Of a stretch of DNA of 64,000 bases, positions 16,929 to 26,644 are shown piece after piece. The stretch lies in the NCBI GenBank assembly GCA_964388965.1, contig CAYMCP010000001.1, positions 1-64,000 of the forward strand. The letters are read 5' to 3'. The notes under the pieces are model-generated. The model saw only the letters and a program-made list of their open reading frames with translations. It made no database searches and was not told where the DNA came from. The DNA is from Albibeggiatoa sp964388965. Its GTDB lineage: Bacteria > Pseudomonadota > Gammaproteobacteria > Beggiatoales > Beggiatoaceae. Every line of letters starts with the position of its first letter. Positions within the stretch are counted from its first letter, which is position 1. The translations under genes and the position numbers were made by a program.

Positions 16929-17264
16929 CTAATGGCTTAAACGCAATGGATATTCTGGCCATTTGGATTTTAACTCATGAAAACGCTGTTTTGCTTGGGC
17001 AACTTCAGCGTAACGGCTACCCAATCCTTTGGTACGCCAACCATTGGTTTCGTCTGACCACTCGCTCACCGGCGAGCCTCCACCAAAATCGAGCAAAATA
17101 ACATAGCCTTCAGTTGCTTGTTTTGGCAATTCAATATCTTCCACATAGTGGATGTCAATGCCTAATGGTTTCATTTCTTCTGAAAGAGAATACACTTCTT
17201 TTTCCTGTGTTTCTTGCTCTTTTTCCAAAGAATCTAAACGTTTTAATAGTTCACTATAACTCAT
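16929..17264 (-). CDS. Hypothetical 111-residue protein with N-terminal coiled coil
   Basis: The start ATG 17264 has a GGGAGAA site. The first 35 residues are a charged heptad-like helix (LLKRLDSLEKEQETQEKEV) and the rest a small domain with YVILLDFGGGSPVSEW. No signal peptide or membrane segment. No family is recognised. It is isolated: convergent with the GldG-like gene and separated from the polysaccharide genes by a large repeat copy. Confidence 0.62.
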   Translation of the reverse strand: MSYSELLKRLDSLEKEQETQEKEVYSLSEEMKPLGIDIHYVEDIELPKQATEGYVILLDFGGGSPVSEWSDETNGWRTKGLGSRYAEVAQAKQRFHELKSKWPEYPLRLSH

Positions 17265-17407
17265 AACATTTCTCCCAATGTCAAAAAACTCTGAATCGCT
17301 TTATTCCTCGCATGAATTGTGCTTTTTTATTATACAGCAAGCATTAAGCATGATAAGCCCATTGGTCGATTTTTAAATCATTACTAGTGAAAATTTGTAC
17401 TGCTTGT

Positions 17408-17544
17408 ATGACGCTGGTGCGTTAGTGGTTAATTCTCGCACTGTGTAGAACGAGATTTTTCCTTGTGACAGTGCACTGCGTCGTCACCCAATTGGACATG
17501 CCAGCGTCCTACAACATTCGTGAAGTTTAAAATGAGAATGGCTG
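17408..17544. repeat. Largest copy of the interspersed palindromic repeat family
   Basis: This 137-base copy joins modules seen elsewhere. Its first 60-odd bases are the reverse complement of the copy at 56365-56435, including the exactly shared GTAGAACGAGATTTTTCCTT. It continues with a GTGCACTGCGTCGTCAC unit, a GGAC...GTCC hairpin and the tail AAGTTTAAAATGAGAAT shared with 47148-47163. It fills most of the 286-base gap 17265-17550; I see no other signal in that gap. Confidence 0.8.
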
Positions 17545-17550
17545 AGTCAT

Positions 17551-19371
17551 TCATGTCATTTCTGGTACTAAAGTTTTTAAAATCTGTAAAATAGACGCTT
17601 CATCATATATTTCACAAGCTTGTTGCATTTGTGCTAATAAATCTTGCGTGCGTTGCCAATGATTACTACGGTGTAAGGCGAGAAAAATTTTTTGATGTTG
17701 TGTTTTAGCAAATTCCTCTTCGTGATGAAATAACTCCTCATGTAATTTTTCACCAGCACGTAATCCAGTATATTCAATTTTAATATCTTGATCGGGGATT
17801 TTGCCTGATAAACGAATCATTTGCTCTGCTAAATAACGGATTTTTACTGGTTTACCCATATCTAATACAAAAATTTCGCCGCCTTGACCCATTGCAGCCG
17901 CCTGCAAAATTAACTGACACGCTTCAGGAATAGTCATAAAATAACGTGAAATGTCGGAATGTGTTACCGTAACGGGTCCACCTCGTCGAATTTGCTGCTT
18001 AAATAAAGGGACAACACTCCCCGCAGAACCAAGTACATTACCAAAACGTACGGTAATAAATTGTGTATCAGTACGCTCATTCAGACCTTGACAATACATT
18101 TCTGCTACTCTTTTCGTCGCACCCATTATATTGCTTGGATTGACAGCCTTATCAGTGGAAATCATCACAAAAGTTTCACAATGATGTGCGCTCGCTAAAT
18201 CTGCTAAACGTTGTGTGCCTATTATATTGTTATAAACTGCTTGACGTACTTGATGTTGCAACATCGGCACATGCTTATAAGCCGCAGCATGAAAAATGAT
18301 TTGTGGGCGATAATATTGCAAAACGTGTGTAACCGTCGCTTTATCGGTAATATCCCCCAAACAGGCTTGTAATATCAAATTGGGAAACGTTTGGCGTAAT
18401 TGCAACTCAATTTGATACAAATTAAATTCAGAGCGTTCAAAAATAATTAATTGTTGCGGGTTTAATTTGGCGACTTGCCGACACAATTCCGAGCCAATCG
18501 AACCACCGCCACCAGTTACCATCACTGTTTTTTGCTGCAAATTGGTTTGAATCACCTGCCAGTCAAGTTCAATTTTAGCTCTTCCTAACAAATCATCAAT
18601 TGCAACATCTCGTAATGCAGTCAAGTCTACTTGTCCATTCATCACATTATCCAATTTAGGTAATGTTCTAAATGTGATTTGGCTTTGCTCGCATAACTCG
18701 ACGATGCGTTGCATTTGTTCATCAGTGGCAGAGGGAATAGCAATTAAAATCACGTCAATATCTAATTCTTTCACAATGTTTGGTAAGTCATCAATTACGC
18801 CTAATACTGGAATACCGTGTAATTTCCCCCCTAATAATTGCTTTTGATCGTCTAAAAATCCAACTGGTAAATAGCCATATTTCGGTGTACGCACCATATC
18901 ACGTACCAACATATCACCTGAAGTACCCGCGCCTAAAATTAATACTTTTTGTTGATCTTTTGGTATATAAAAAAGATTAAATGAATGCTCATACCACAAG
19001 CGATAAGCAAGACGTGGAATACCCCAAAGCATGACAAGAATAAAAGGGTAGAGCAGTAATGAAGAACGCGGGATATTTTCTAAACGTATTAAAATAAATA
19101 AAATTAATGCGATAATCAATGTGCCCAGAAAAGCTATATTTATCATTAAACGCACATCGTGCATACTGACATAACGCCAAATTCCACGCTGCAAACCATT
19201 ACGCCAAGCAAGCCACACTTGTACTGCCATAACAATAGGAAACATATACACGACTGCAAAATCTTCGTTATTAGGTTGAAAATTATAACGAATTAAAATT
19301 GCTAGTATCCATGCCAACCCTGCCATAACAGCATCGTGGAATAAGATGGATAAATGGTGGAGACGAGACAT
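17551..19371 (-). CDS. WbpM/CapD-like UDP-sugar 4,6-dehydratase
   Basis: A 606-residue membrane-anchored enzyme: four N-terminal helices (about 1-115), a first Rossmann-like domain (LILGAGTSGDMLVRD) and a C-terminal SDR domain with TGGGGSIGSELCRQ near residue 286. The active-site run STDKAVNPSNIMGATKR has Met where most SDR enzymes carry Tyr, as in WbpM/FlaA1 relatives. These make UDP-4-keto-6-deoxy-GlcNAc or related donors for O-antigen, capsule or glycosylation. Its ATG overlaps the stop of the sugar transferase by one base (TAATG), so the pair forms an operon. Confidence 0.93.
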   Translation of the reverse strand: MSRLHHLSILFHDAVMAGLAWILAILIRYNFQPNNEDFAVVYMFPIVMAVQVWLAWRNGLQRGIWRYVSMHDVRLMINIAFLGTLIIALILFILIRLENIPRSSLLLYPFILVMLWGIPRLAYRLWYEHSFNLFYIPKDQQKVLILGAGTSGDMLVRDMVRTPKYGYLPVGFLDDQKQLLGGKLHGIPVLGVIDDLPNIVKELDIDVILIAIPSATDEQMQRIVELCEQSQITFRTLPKLDNVMNGQVDLTALRDVAIDDLLGRAKIELDWQVIQTNLQQKTVMVTGGGGSIGSELCRQVAKLNPQQLIIFERSEFNLYQIELQLRQTFPNLILQACLGDITDKATVTHVLQYYRPQIIFHAAAYKHVPMLQHQVRQAVYNNIIGTQRLADLASAHHCETFVMISTDKAVNPSNIMGATKRVAEMYCQGLNERTDTQFITVRFGNVLGSAGSVVPLFKQQIRRGGPVTVTHSDISRYFMTIPEACQLILQAAAMGQGGEIFVLDMGKPVKIRYLAEQMIRLSGKIPDQDIKIEYTGLRAGEKLHEELFHHEEEFAKTQHQKIFLALHRSNHWQRTQDLLAQMQQACEIYDEASILQILKTLVPEMT

Positions 19372-19964
19372 TAGCGAATAAATACCCGTTGCAGCGTTTT
19401 TAAAATAAGTTGTATATCTAACAATAAGCTACGTTCGTTTACATATTGCTGATGATAGGCTAATTTGATAGGTAAAATTTTTTGAATATAATCTACTTCG
19501 GGTTGGTGCGAGGTGGCTAATAATTCACTTTCATCCTTAAATTCAATAGAAGCATTATCGGTAATCCCAACTGGCACAGATAGAACAATATTTTTAATTT
19601 CATCAGGATAATAAGCAACATATTCAGGTACTTCTGGGCGCGGTCCTACTAAACTCATATCACCTTTCAACACATTAAATAATTGTGGTAATTCATCAAG
19701 TTTGTATTTACGCAGAAAGTATCCTGAACGTGTAATGCGTCGATCTTGACCGACGGTAAGTTTTAAACCGCTATTATTCACTATCATGGTGCGAAATTTT
19801 ATAATTTTAAATAATTTTCCATGCTGTCCGACCCGGGTTTGCAGAAAAAAAATTGTACCTCGACTATCCAACTTTATCCAAATTGCGATCAAGATTAATA
19901 ATGGACTGAGTACAATTAATCCTACGATGACAAAAAATAAATCAAAAATACGCTTGGCAATCAT
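19371..19964 (-). CDS. Initiating bacterial sugar transferase (monotopic phosphoglycosyl transferase)
   Basis: This is a short polyprenyl-phosphate phosphoglycosyl transferase of the PglC/WbaP C-terminal type. It has one re-entrant hydrophobic segment (KRIFDLFFVIVGLIVLSPLL), the FFLQTRVGQHGKLFKIIKFR motif, the DELPQLFNVLKGDMSLVGPRP catalytic and binding block, and 197 residues. It places the first sugar phosphate on undecaprenyl phosphate, at the inner membrane's cytoplasmic face. ATG 19964 matches the family N-terminus; a TTG at 19985 is the alternative. It is coupled to the dehydratase that would make its donor. Confidence 0.9.
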   Translation of the reverse strand: MIAKRIFDLFFVIVGLIVLSPLLILIAIWIKLDSRGTIFFLQTRVGQHGKLFKIIKFRTMIVNNSGLKLTVGQDRRITRSGYFLRKYKLDELPQLFNVLKGDMSLVGPRPEVPEYVAYYPDEIKNIVLSVPVGITDNASIEFKDESELLATSHQPEVDYIQKILPIKLAYHQQYVNERSLLLDIQLILKTLQRVFIR

Positions 19965-20082
19965 TTCTTGCTCAACAAAAAACAAATGAAGCTGGCTTTT
20001 ATAATAGATATATCGTTTAGACGCAAGTAATAAAAATGATGTATGGCAGTTCTCAATTTAAAATCCTGTATCCGTAGTAATT

Positions 20083-21720
20083 TTACCGTTTAGATTCGTT
20101 AAATTTATAATAATATTGTAATTGTTGTTTAAGACTTTGTCCAAGCTCATTATTTGGATTTAATGATATACCTTTTTCGGCAGATTTTAATGCTTGTTCA
20201 AATTGACCTAATCTCCCCTGAATCAAAGCTATTTTAAAATAAACATCATCTAAACCTGCTTGCGTTTCCGCTTGTCCGATAATTTTTTTAAAAAAATGTA
20301 ATGCAATCTGCAATTGACCAAGTTGTAAATAACTATTCGCAAGACCATAATCGCAACGAATACATATCTCATTTTTCGCTGCAATTTGGCGATAATAATA
20401 AATCGCTGCTTGATAGTTTTCATGCTCAAAATAAGCGTTTGCCAATGAATCTTGAATATAAATCTGATTTGGATAAATTTGGTTAGCTGCGTGCCATAAA
20501 TGTAAATTATCTTTCCAAATATTACGTTGCTGTTGAGATAAATTAATAAAACTTAGCATCGTCATGAAAACGATAATAATTGCTGTTAATTGTAAATATT
20601 GATGACAATGCTGACATAATTTAACCATGCCAATACCTAATAAAATATAAAACCCAACCATCGGTAAATAAACAAATTTATCTGCACCAGCAATTTCTGG
20701 ATTAAATGTAATCATATTCAGCGTTGGAAATAGGCTAATTAGAAAAATTAACCATACCATCAAGAGGATAGATTGTTTATATTTGATATAAAGATAAATT
20801 AAAACGCTATTCAATATGATAAATGCTATCATGGGATAAATATTAATTTTATCAGGAAATGGATAATATGGTGATAAGTTGATGGGAATAATAAATTTAG
20901 TTAGATAAAACATAGTTATTTCAGCCGCATTAAATAAACGCTCTATTAAACTTAACGTTGTCATATCCACAATGCGATCTTTGACTAAATGTGCATAAAA
21001 AGCCATGCTAGCAGTTAATATTGCTAATCCCCAAAATGGTAATTTTTCTAACACGACATAACGAACAAAATGCTTTCGCGTTATGATACGTTGTAATAAA
21101 AATAGGTCTAAAATCAACAAAATAACTGGAATAGTCATCGCAATGGGTTTTGTCATTGCCGCCAGAGCAAAACTGATAACTGCTAGGCTATAATGAATTT
21201 TTGCACTAGATTGGCTATAATGTAGATAAAACCAAATTGTCGCTAAAATAAAAAATAAACTTAATACGTCTTTACGTGACGCAATCCACATGACAGGTTC
21301 AACGTGTTGTGGATGAATTGCAAATAGAAGTGCAGCAATGGCGGCTGCTAAGTGGATATGTTTAGTAGAAAATGTAGCAATAGGTTTGATTTTTAATAAA
21401 AATAATGTAATAAAAAAAATCCAAATGCTGTTTAATGTATGTAAAATAATGTTATTTAAGTGATAAGCAAATGGATTTAATGATGAAATTTGATAATCTA
21501 TCGCATAAGATAACCACAGCACCGGTGCCCATACCGCCGCATGAATTGCTGTAAACATCCAATATACATTATCTAAATTGAGTGAGTAAATACGTGGATT
21601 TTGAACAATATACGCGCCTTCGTCCCATTGTACATAATCATAGTAAACGCCTTGCCAATACATGAGCAAGGTCGTGAGTGCGAGCGAGCCTGCAAAAAAA
21701 CTTAATTGTAGTTGTTTCAT
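20083..21720 (-). CDS. TMTC-like membrane protein with C-terminal TPR repeats
   Basis: The 545-residue protein has an N-terminal helix followed by YDYVQWDEGAYIVQNP, the acidic loop of GT-C/TMTC-type proteins, then some ten membrane helices to about residue 395. A soluble tail with three or so tetratricopeptide repeats follows (NAYFEHENYQAAIYYYRQ, NSYLQLGQLQIALHFFKK, LGQFEQALKSAEKGISLNPN). Such proteins are seen as lipid-carrier-dependent O-mannosyl-type transferases. It reads in the same direction as the sugar transferase, 98 bases upstream, suggesting a polysaccharide or protein-glycosylation role (inference). Confidence 0.8.
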   Translation of the reverse strand: MKQLQLSFFAGSLALTTLLMYWQGVYYDYVQWDEGAYIVQNPRIYSLNLDNVYWMFTAIHAAVWAPVLWLSYAIDYQISSLNPFAYHLNNIILHTLNSIWIFFITLFLLKIKPIATFSTKHIHLAAAIAALLFAIHPQHVEPVMWIASRKDVLSLFFILATIWFYLHYSQSSAKIHYSLAVISFALAAMTKPIAMTIPVILLILDLFLLQRIITRKHFVRYVVLEKLPFWGLAILTASMAFYAHLVKDRIVDMTTLSLIERLFNAAEITMFYLTKFIIPINLSPYYPFPDKINIYPMIAFIILNSVLIYLYIKYKQSILLMVWLIFLISLFPTLNMITFNPEIAGADKFVYLPMVGFYILLGIGMVKLCQHCHQYLQLTAIIIVFMTMLSFINLSQQQRNIWKDNLHLWHAANQIYPNQIYIQDSLANAYFEHENYQAAIYYYRQIAAKNEICIRCDYGLANSYLQLGQLQIALHFFKKIIGQAETQAGLDDVYFKIALIQGRLGQFEQALKSAEKGISLNPNNELGQSLKQQLQYYYKFNESKR

Positions 21721-21888
21721 ATTTTGTCATGTTTTTATTGTGTTAAGAGGGGATTAGAATGATTCAGCAAGGGTAGACAAAACGCAGCATCATACGCCTT
21801 ACTGAATTTGGTTGGAATGCTTAGACATGACAACGTGCAGAATTTATCTATTAGATACAATTGACTACGCAATGTTATCCTAGCCAAT

Positions 21889-24174
21889 TTAAACATTATC
21901 TGTAAATTCTATTTTAGTATTTTGCCCTTCTTTGGATTCGACAAGTAAATCACCATCTTTCACTTTAACCGTTACATGCCCACCTTTTTCTAAACGACCA
22001 AATAACAACTCCTCTGCTAATGCACGTTTTACTTTGTCTTGAATTAAACGCGCCATTGGACGTGCTCCCATTTTCGGATCATAACCTTCTTTTGCCAACC
22101 AACGCCGTGCACTATCGTCTACTTGCAAGGTAACATTTTTCGCATCTAATTGCGCTTCAAGTTCTATAATGAATTTATCGACTACATTGGCTACAATGTC
22201 TAATGGTAATGAATTAAATTGTACAATTGCGTCTAAACGATTGCGGAACTCTGGGGTAAAAATACGTTTAATGTTTTCCATCGCATCGCTGGAATGATCT
22301 TGAAAATTAAAACCAATAGAAGCACGATTTAAATCCTCAGCACCCGCGTTAGTAGTCATGACCAAAATAACATTACGAAAATCTGTTTTACGTCCATTCG
22401 TATCAGTCAATTTTCCATGATCCATCACTTGCAGTAACAAATTAAACACATCAGGATGAGCTTTTTCTACCTCATCAAGCAACAATACAGCATGAGGGGT
22501 TTTATTAATCGCCTCAGTCAGCAGGCCACCTTGATCAAATCCAACATAGCCCGGCGGTGCGCCAATTAAACGCGATACGGTATGCCGTTCCATGTATTCT
22601 GACATATCAAATCGAATAAGCTCAATACCAAGAATTTTTGCCAATTGGCGTGTCACTTCAGTTTTACCGACTCCTGTCGGACCTGCAAATAAAAATGAAC
22701 CTATTGGTTTTTCCTGATCACCTAAACCGGAACGAGTCATCTTAATCGCAGTAGCTAAAGTTGAAATCGCGCTGTCTTGACCGAATACTACCATTTTTAA
22801 ATCACGTTCTAAATTACGCAATATATCTTTATCTGAGAGTGATACGGTTTTGGGTGGAATGCGGGCGATTTTGGCAACTATCGTTTCAATATCAATAACA
22901 TTGATTGTTTTTTTACGTTTAGAAGGTGTAATTAAACGTTGTGTTGCACCTGCCTCATCAATAACATCAATCGCTTTATCAGGTAGATGCCGATCATGAA
23001 TATATCTATTTGACAACTCGGCTGCCGCACGTAACGCCGGTTGTGCAAATTTAATATCATGATGTTCTTCAAAACGTGATTTTAATCCTTTTAAGATTTG
23101 TACGGTTTCTTCAACGCTGGGTTCTACCACATCAATTTTTTGAAAACGACGGGATAAAGCGCGATCTTTTTCAAAAATACCACGATATTCTTGATAAGTT
23201 GTTGAACCAATACATTTTAATTCACCTGTTGCTAATACGGGTTTAATTAAATTTGACGCATCCATTGCCCCACCAGAGGCTGCACCTGCACCAATAATGG
23301 TATGAATTTCATCAATAAATAAAATTGAATCAGGCTGTTTACGCAATTGAGCAATCACGGATTTTAAACGTTTTTCAAAATCGCCGCGATATTTCGTACC
23401 GGCCAATAATGCCCCCATATCTAGTGCGTAAATTACGCTATCTTTGAGTATGTCTGGCACTTTTTCTTCAACGATCATTCTTGCTAAACCTTCCGCAATC
23501 GCTGTTTTACCGACACCAGCCTCACCCACATATAGCGGATTATTTTTACGGCGACGGCATAAAATTTGTAAGGTGCGTTCAATTTCGTGCTGACGACCGA
23601 TTAAGGGATCAATTTTACCCATAATCGCTTGTTCATTAAGATTAAGGGTATAAACTTCTAATGGATTTTTTGCCGCCGCCGCCTCACTATTAGCCTCTTC
23701 ATCTTGTGTTTCAGGCACTTCCATATTTTCATTATCTATTTTCGAGATGCCATGCGAAATAAAATTTACAACGTCTAAACGTGCAATATCTTGCTTGTCT
23801 AAAAAGTAAACGGCTTGTGATTCGCGCTCACCAAAAATAGAAACTAATACATTTGCCCCCGTTACTTCCTTTTTGCCAGAGGATTGTACATGAAAAACAG
23901 CACGTTGCAATACACGTTGAAAACCCAATGTCGGTTGAGTTTCACGCTCGTCACGACGTGATAATTTGGGTGTCGTTGCATCTAAGAAATCAATTAAATC
24001 TTTACGCAATACATCTAAATTTGCACCACAGGCACGCAGCACACTGGTTGCGGACGGATTCTCTGTTAAAGCCAAAAGTAAATGCTCAACGGTCATAAAC
24101 TCGTGGCGTTTTTGCCTTGCTGAATTAAAAGCATCACTGAGTGTCAGCTCTAATTCCTTACTTAACATACTCAT
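21889..24174 (-). CDS. clpA: ATP-dependent Clp protease ATP-binding subunit ClpA
   Basis: The 761 residues show a double Clp N-domain (about 1-145), a first AAA+ module with GEAGVGKTA and a second with GPTGVGKTE near residue 493, DEVEKAHPDV Walker B and a C-terminal D2-small domain. The length is within a few residues of E. coli ClpA and there is no ClpB-type middle coiled coil. It unfolds substrates for ClpP. It follows clpS on the same strand after 52 bases, the classical order; clpP is not in the window. Confidence 0.97.
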   Translation of the reverse strand: MSMLSKELELTLSDAFNSARQKRHEFMTVEHLLLALTENPSATSVLRACGANLDVLRKDLIDFLDATTPKLSRRDERETQPTLGFQRVLQRAVFHVQSSGKKEVTGANVLVSIFGERESQAVYFLDKQDIARLDVVNFISHGISKIDNENMEVPETQDEEANSEAAAAKNPLEVYTLNLNEQAIMGKIDPLIGRQHEIERTLQILCRRRKNNPLYVGEAGVGKTAIAEGLARMIVEEKVPDILKDSVIYALDMGALLAGTKYRGDFEKRLKSVIAQLRKQPDSILFIDEIHTIIGAGAASGGAMDASNLIKPVLATGELKCIGSTTYQEYRGIFEKDRALSRRFQKIDVVEPSVEETVQILKGLKSRFEEHHDIKFAQPALRAAAELSNRYIHDRHLPDKAIDVIDEAGATQRLITPSKRKKTINVIDIETIVAKIARIPPKTVSLSDKDILRNLERDLKMVVFGQDSAISTLATAIKMTRSGLGDQEKPIGSFLFAGPTGVGKTEVTRQLAKILGIELIRFDMSEYMERHTVSRLIGAPPGYVGFDQGGLLTEAINKTPHAVLLLDEVEKAHPDVFNLLLQVMDHGKLTDTNGRKTDFRNVILVMTTNAGAEDLNRASIGFNFQDHSSDAMENIKRIFTPEFRNRLDAIVQFNSLPLDIVANVVDKFIIELEAQLDAKNVTLQVDDSARRWLAKEGYDPKMGARPMARLIQDKVKRALAEELLFGRLEKGGHVTVKVKDGDLLVESKEGQNTKIEFTDNV

Positions 24175-24226
24175 AAACTAACCTCACTTTTTGAGATAGC
24201 ATTCACCGCTTTCATCCGCTATCTGT

Positions 24227-24547
24227 TCACACTTGTTCCATCGTACATAACAGTGGATGCTGATTTTCCCGTGCATAAGTATTGACTTGTGCGACTTTGG
24301 TCTCTGCGACCTCACGCGAATAAGTACCGCAAATACCTTTGCCCTGAGTATGGATTTGCCACATGACACGGTTTGCGACTTCATGAGGCATTCCAAAAAA
24401 CGTCACTAGTATATGTACAACGAATTCCATTGGCGTATAGTCATCGTTTAATAGTACCACTTTGTAAAGAGGCGGTTTTTTTAGCTTAGGACGCGCCTCT
24501 TGCACTACAAAGTTATCTTCATAATCGGGTGTGTTATTATCTGCCAT
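24227..24547 (-). CDS. clpS: ATP-dependent Clp protease adaptor ClpS
   Basis: A 106-residue N-degron adaptor: a flexible acidic start, then KPPLYKVVLLNDDYTPMEFV with the NDDYT pocket residues, MWQIHTQGKGICGTYSREVAE and the VNTYARENQHPLLCTME end. All match E. coli ClpS. It hands N-end-rule substrates to ClpA, encoded next. The 173-base gap to the divergent RDD gene should hold both promoters; I see no clear consensus in it. Confidence 0.97.
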   Translation of the reverse strand: MADNNTPDYEDNFVVQEARPKLKKPPLYKVVLLNDDYTPMEFVVHILVTFFGMPHEVANRVMWQIHTQGKGICGTYSREVAETKVAQVNTYARENQHPLLCTMEQV

Positions 24548-24720
24548 TGTTACAGCCGTACCTTAAAATTTTTATGCTTTTACTATTCGGAAGCAATTAT
24601 TGCTAAGGTTATAATGTCTATGCGTTTTTGACAATCCCTAGTTGGATATTTTCAATTTTTGATTTAAATTTAAAGCGTTATTTTAGAACACATCACATTT
24701 TTTTAAGAGCATGGTGGAAA

Positions 24721-25266
24721 ATGTCTGATATTTCAAGTGTGGAGAATAAACCACAAGAAAAAATTTTTTTACCTTTAGGTTTATGGCGTTATTACATGAT
24801 GATTTTGTATGAAAGTTGTTTATTGTTTGGTGTATTATTTTTTGCAGGAGTGATTGCATTACCTCTTTCTCATGCAGAAACCCATGTAGAAAATAGCCCT
24901 TTATACGCCTTATATCTTGGATTAGTTAGTTTTATTTATTTTGCACTACAATGGCGACGTTTTGGCAAAACTTTAGCTATGGCTACATGGCGAGCACGAA
25001 TTATACAAGATACTGATTTACATCAAAAAATAACTTGGTGGCAAGCAATCCGACGTTTTTTAGTAGCAAGTATGATTTATTTAATTTTCATTTTAGCATG
25101 TTACTGGTCATTTTCATCTAATTCAATTATATGGTTAGCTTCAATTCTATGGGTAATTTTTATATTGAATACCGTATATGCTTGGTTTGATGTGAAGCAT
25201 CGAATGTGGCAAGATTTGGCTTCCGGTACGCGCCTTGTACGAGAAAAAATTCAACGCGAAACCTGA
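24721..25266 (+). CDS. RDD family membrane protein
   Basis: A 181-residue protein with three to four hydrophobic helices and the late motif VYAWFDVKHRMWQDLASGTRLV, characteristic of the RDD family. The first Arg and Asp positions are less clear (LGLWRYYMMILYES). RDD proteins are small membrane proteins, some proposed to be Na+/H+ antiporters; the role here is unknown. I use ATG 24721, which has GGTGGAAA before it, and not the in-frame ATG at 24628. Divergent from clpS. Confidence 0.83.
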   Translation: MSDISSVENKPQEKIFLPLGLWRYYMMILYESCLLFGVLFFAGVIALPLSHAETHVENSPLYALYLGLVSFIYFALQWRRFGKTLAMATWRARIIQDTDLHQKITWWQAIRRFLVASMIYLIFILACYWSFSSNSIIWLASILWVIFILNTVYAWFDVKHRMWQDLASGTRLVREKIQRET

Positions 25267-25535
25267 AAATTGCCTTTTGAACAATGCTTTTTATTCGACG
25301 TTAATTTTATTTATTCATGGCCAATTTTTATGCAAGTAGAAACAAGGCACACCTTGTCTTTACGGTGAGTGTGTAGAAATTAAATTCAAAATTGCCGACT
25401 GTATGTACTACTGCTCAAATTTTACGGAAATCTCAATCATACTTATAAAATTTACATTTTAAATGGATAACGACACTAGCGTTATTTTCAAGTAAAATGC
25501 AGTCGATAATCAAAAAATCATGTGCGAGGCAAAAA

Positions 25536-26642
25536 ATGATAATAGAACAGGAGCATATTAATACCTTATTACTGGTAGATGACGTGCCTACTAATCTCAA
25601 AGTCTTATTTGGCTATCTCAAAAGTTGCAATTTTAAAGTACGCATCGCCCGCGACGGTGAAGACGCTCTAAATCAAGTTGCGCTAGCTAAACCCGATTTA
25701 ATTTTACTAGATGTCATGATGCCTAAGATGGACGGTTTTGAAACATGTCGTCGTCTAAAAGCAAATGAGGCGACAAAGGATATTCCTGTAATTTTTATGA
25801 CTGCGCTTACTGAAACGGTAGACAAAGTAAAAGGTTTTGATGCAGGTGCGGTAGATTATGTAACAAAACCCATTCAACAGGAAGAAGTGCTCGCACGAAT
25901 TAATAGCCATTTAATGTTGCGCGAATTGCAAAAAACATTACAACAAAAAAATGATGACTTCAAACAACAAAATCAAGAACTAGAATCTTTTGCTCATACG
26001 GTTGCACATGATTTAAAAAATCCTATTAATGCCATTATTAACTACACGGAAATGTTAAAAGAAGATTTTGAGTTAGATAGTGAAGTATTTGAATTACTTG
26101 AAAAAATAGAGCAAGCAGGGCATAAAATGACTGATATTATTGGCTCATTGTTATTATTAGCAAGCTCTCGTAAACAAACTGTTGATATGCAAGTTATTAG
26201 TATGAGTGATGTCGCGTATCAAGTACAACAACGTCTAGCCCACATGTGTGAAGAATTTGGTGCAACAATCCATTTTCCCGAATCGTGGCATCAAGCCGTC
26301 GGCTACGCGCCTTGGATTGAGGAGGTGTGGACGAATTATATTAGCAATGCGTTAAAATATGGTGGTCGTCCGCCGTTAGTCGAGTTAGGCTCAACTGATT
26401 TGGATGATGGATATATCAAATTTTGGGTTAAAGACAATGGAGACGGATTAGATGAAGAAGAACAAAGTCATCTATTTGTACCGTTTACTCGTATTAGTCA
26501 AGTACGTGTTGAAGGACACGGTTTAGGCTTATCCATTGTGCAACGCATTGTTGAACGTTGTGACGGTAAAGTTGGAGTGGATAGTAAAAAAGGCTCTGGC
26601 TGTGTATTTTATTTTACTTTACCTGCAAAACTTGAAAAATAA
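25536..26642 (+). CDS. Soluble receiver-histidine kinase (REC-HisKA-HATPase)
   Basis: A 368-residue cytoplasmic protein. The receiver domain spans residues 8-125 (LLLVDDVPTN, phospho-acceptor Asp59 in LLDVMMPKMDG, late YVTKP). A short coiled linker follows, then a dimerisation domain with His158 in HTVAHDLKNPINA, and a GHKL ATPase with WTNYISNALKYGG, DNGDGL and GHGLGLSIV. It is a response-regulated kinase without a membrane sensor, so it should take its signal from another phosphorelay. ATG 25536 has GAGG at good spacing; ATG 25497 lacks it. rdgC starts two bases after its stop. Confidence 0.93.
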   Translation: MIIEQEHINTLLLVDDVPTNLKVLFGYLKSCNFKVRIARDGEDALNQVALAKPDLILLDVMMPKMDGFETCRRLKANEATKDIPVIFMTALTETVDKVKGFDAGAVDYVTKPIQQEEVLARINSHLMLRELQKTLQQKNDDFKQQNQELESFAHTVAHDLKNPINAIINYTEMLKEDFELDSEVFELLEKIEQAGHKMTDIIGSLLLLASSRKQTVDMQVISMSDVAYQVQQRLAHMCEEFGATIHFPESWHQAVGYAPWIEEVWTNYISNALKYGGRPPLVELGSTDLDDGYIKFWVKDNGDGLDEEEQSHLFVPFTRISQVRVEGHGLGLSIVQRIVERCDGKVGVDSKKGSGCVFYFTLPAKLEK

Positions 26643-26644
26643 CT

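Noticed and set aside
16904..17101. A plus-strand frame opposite the 111-residue hypothetical gene
   Set aside because: The minus-strand gene has a good ribosome site and plausible protein; the plus-strand reading is low in structure and looks like its shadow.
20045..20067. GGCAGTTCTCAATTTAAAATCC as another copy of the repeat tail
   Set aside because: Several mismatches to the tail and no adjoining module; probably chance in AT-rich DNA.
23853..24181. Plus-strand frames opposite the clpA 5' end
   Set aside because: They run antisense within a highly conserved gene and lack ribosome sites.
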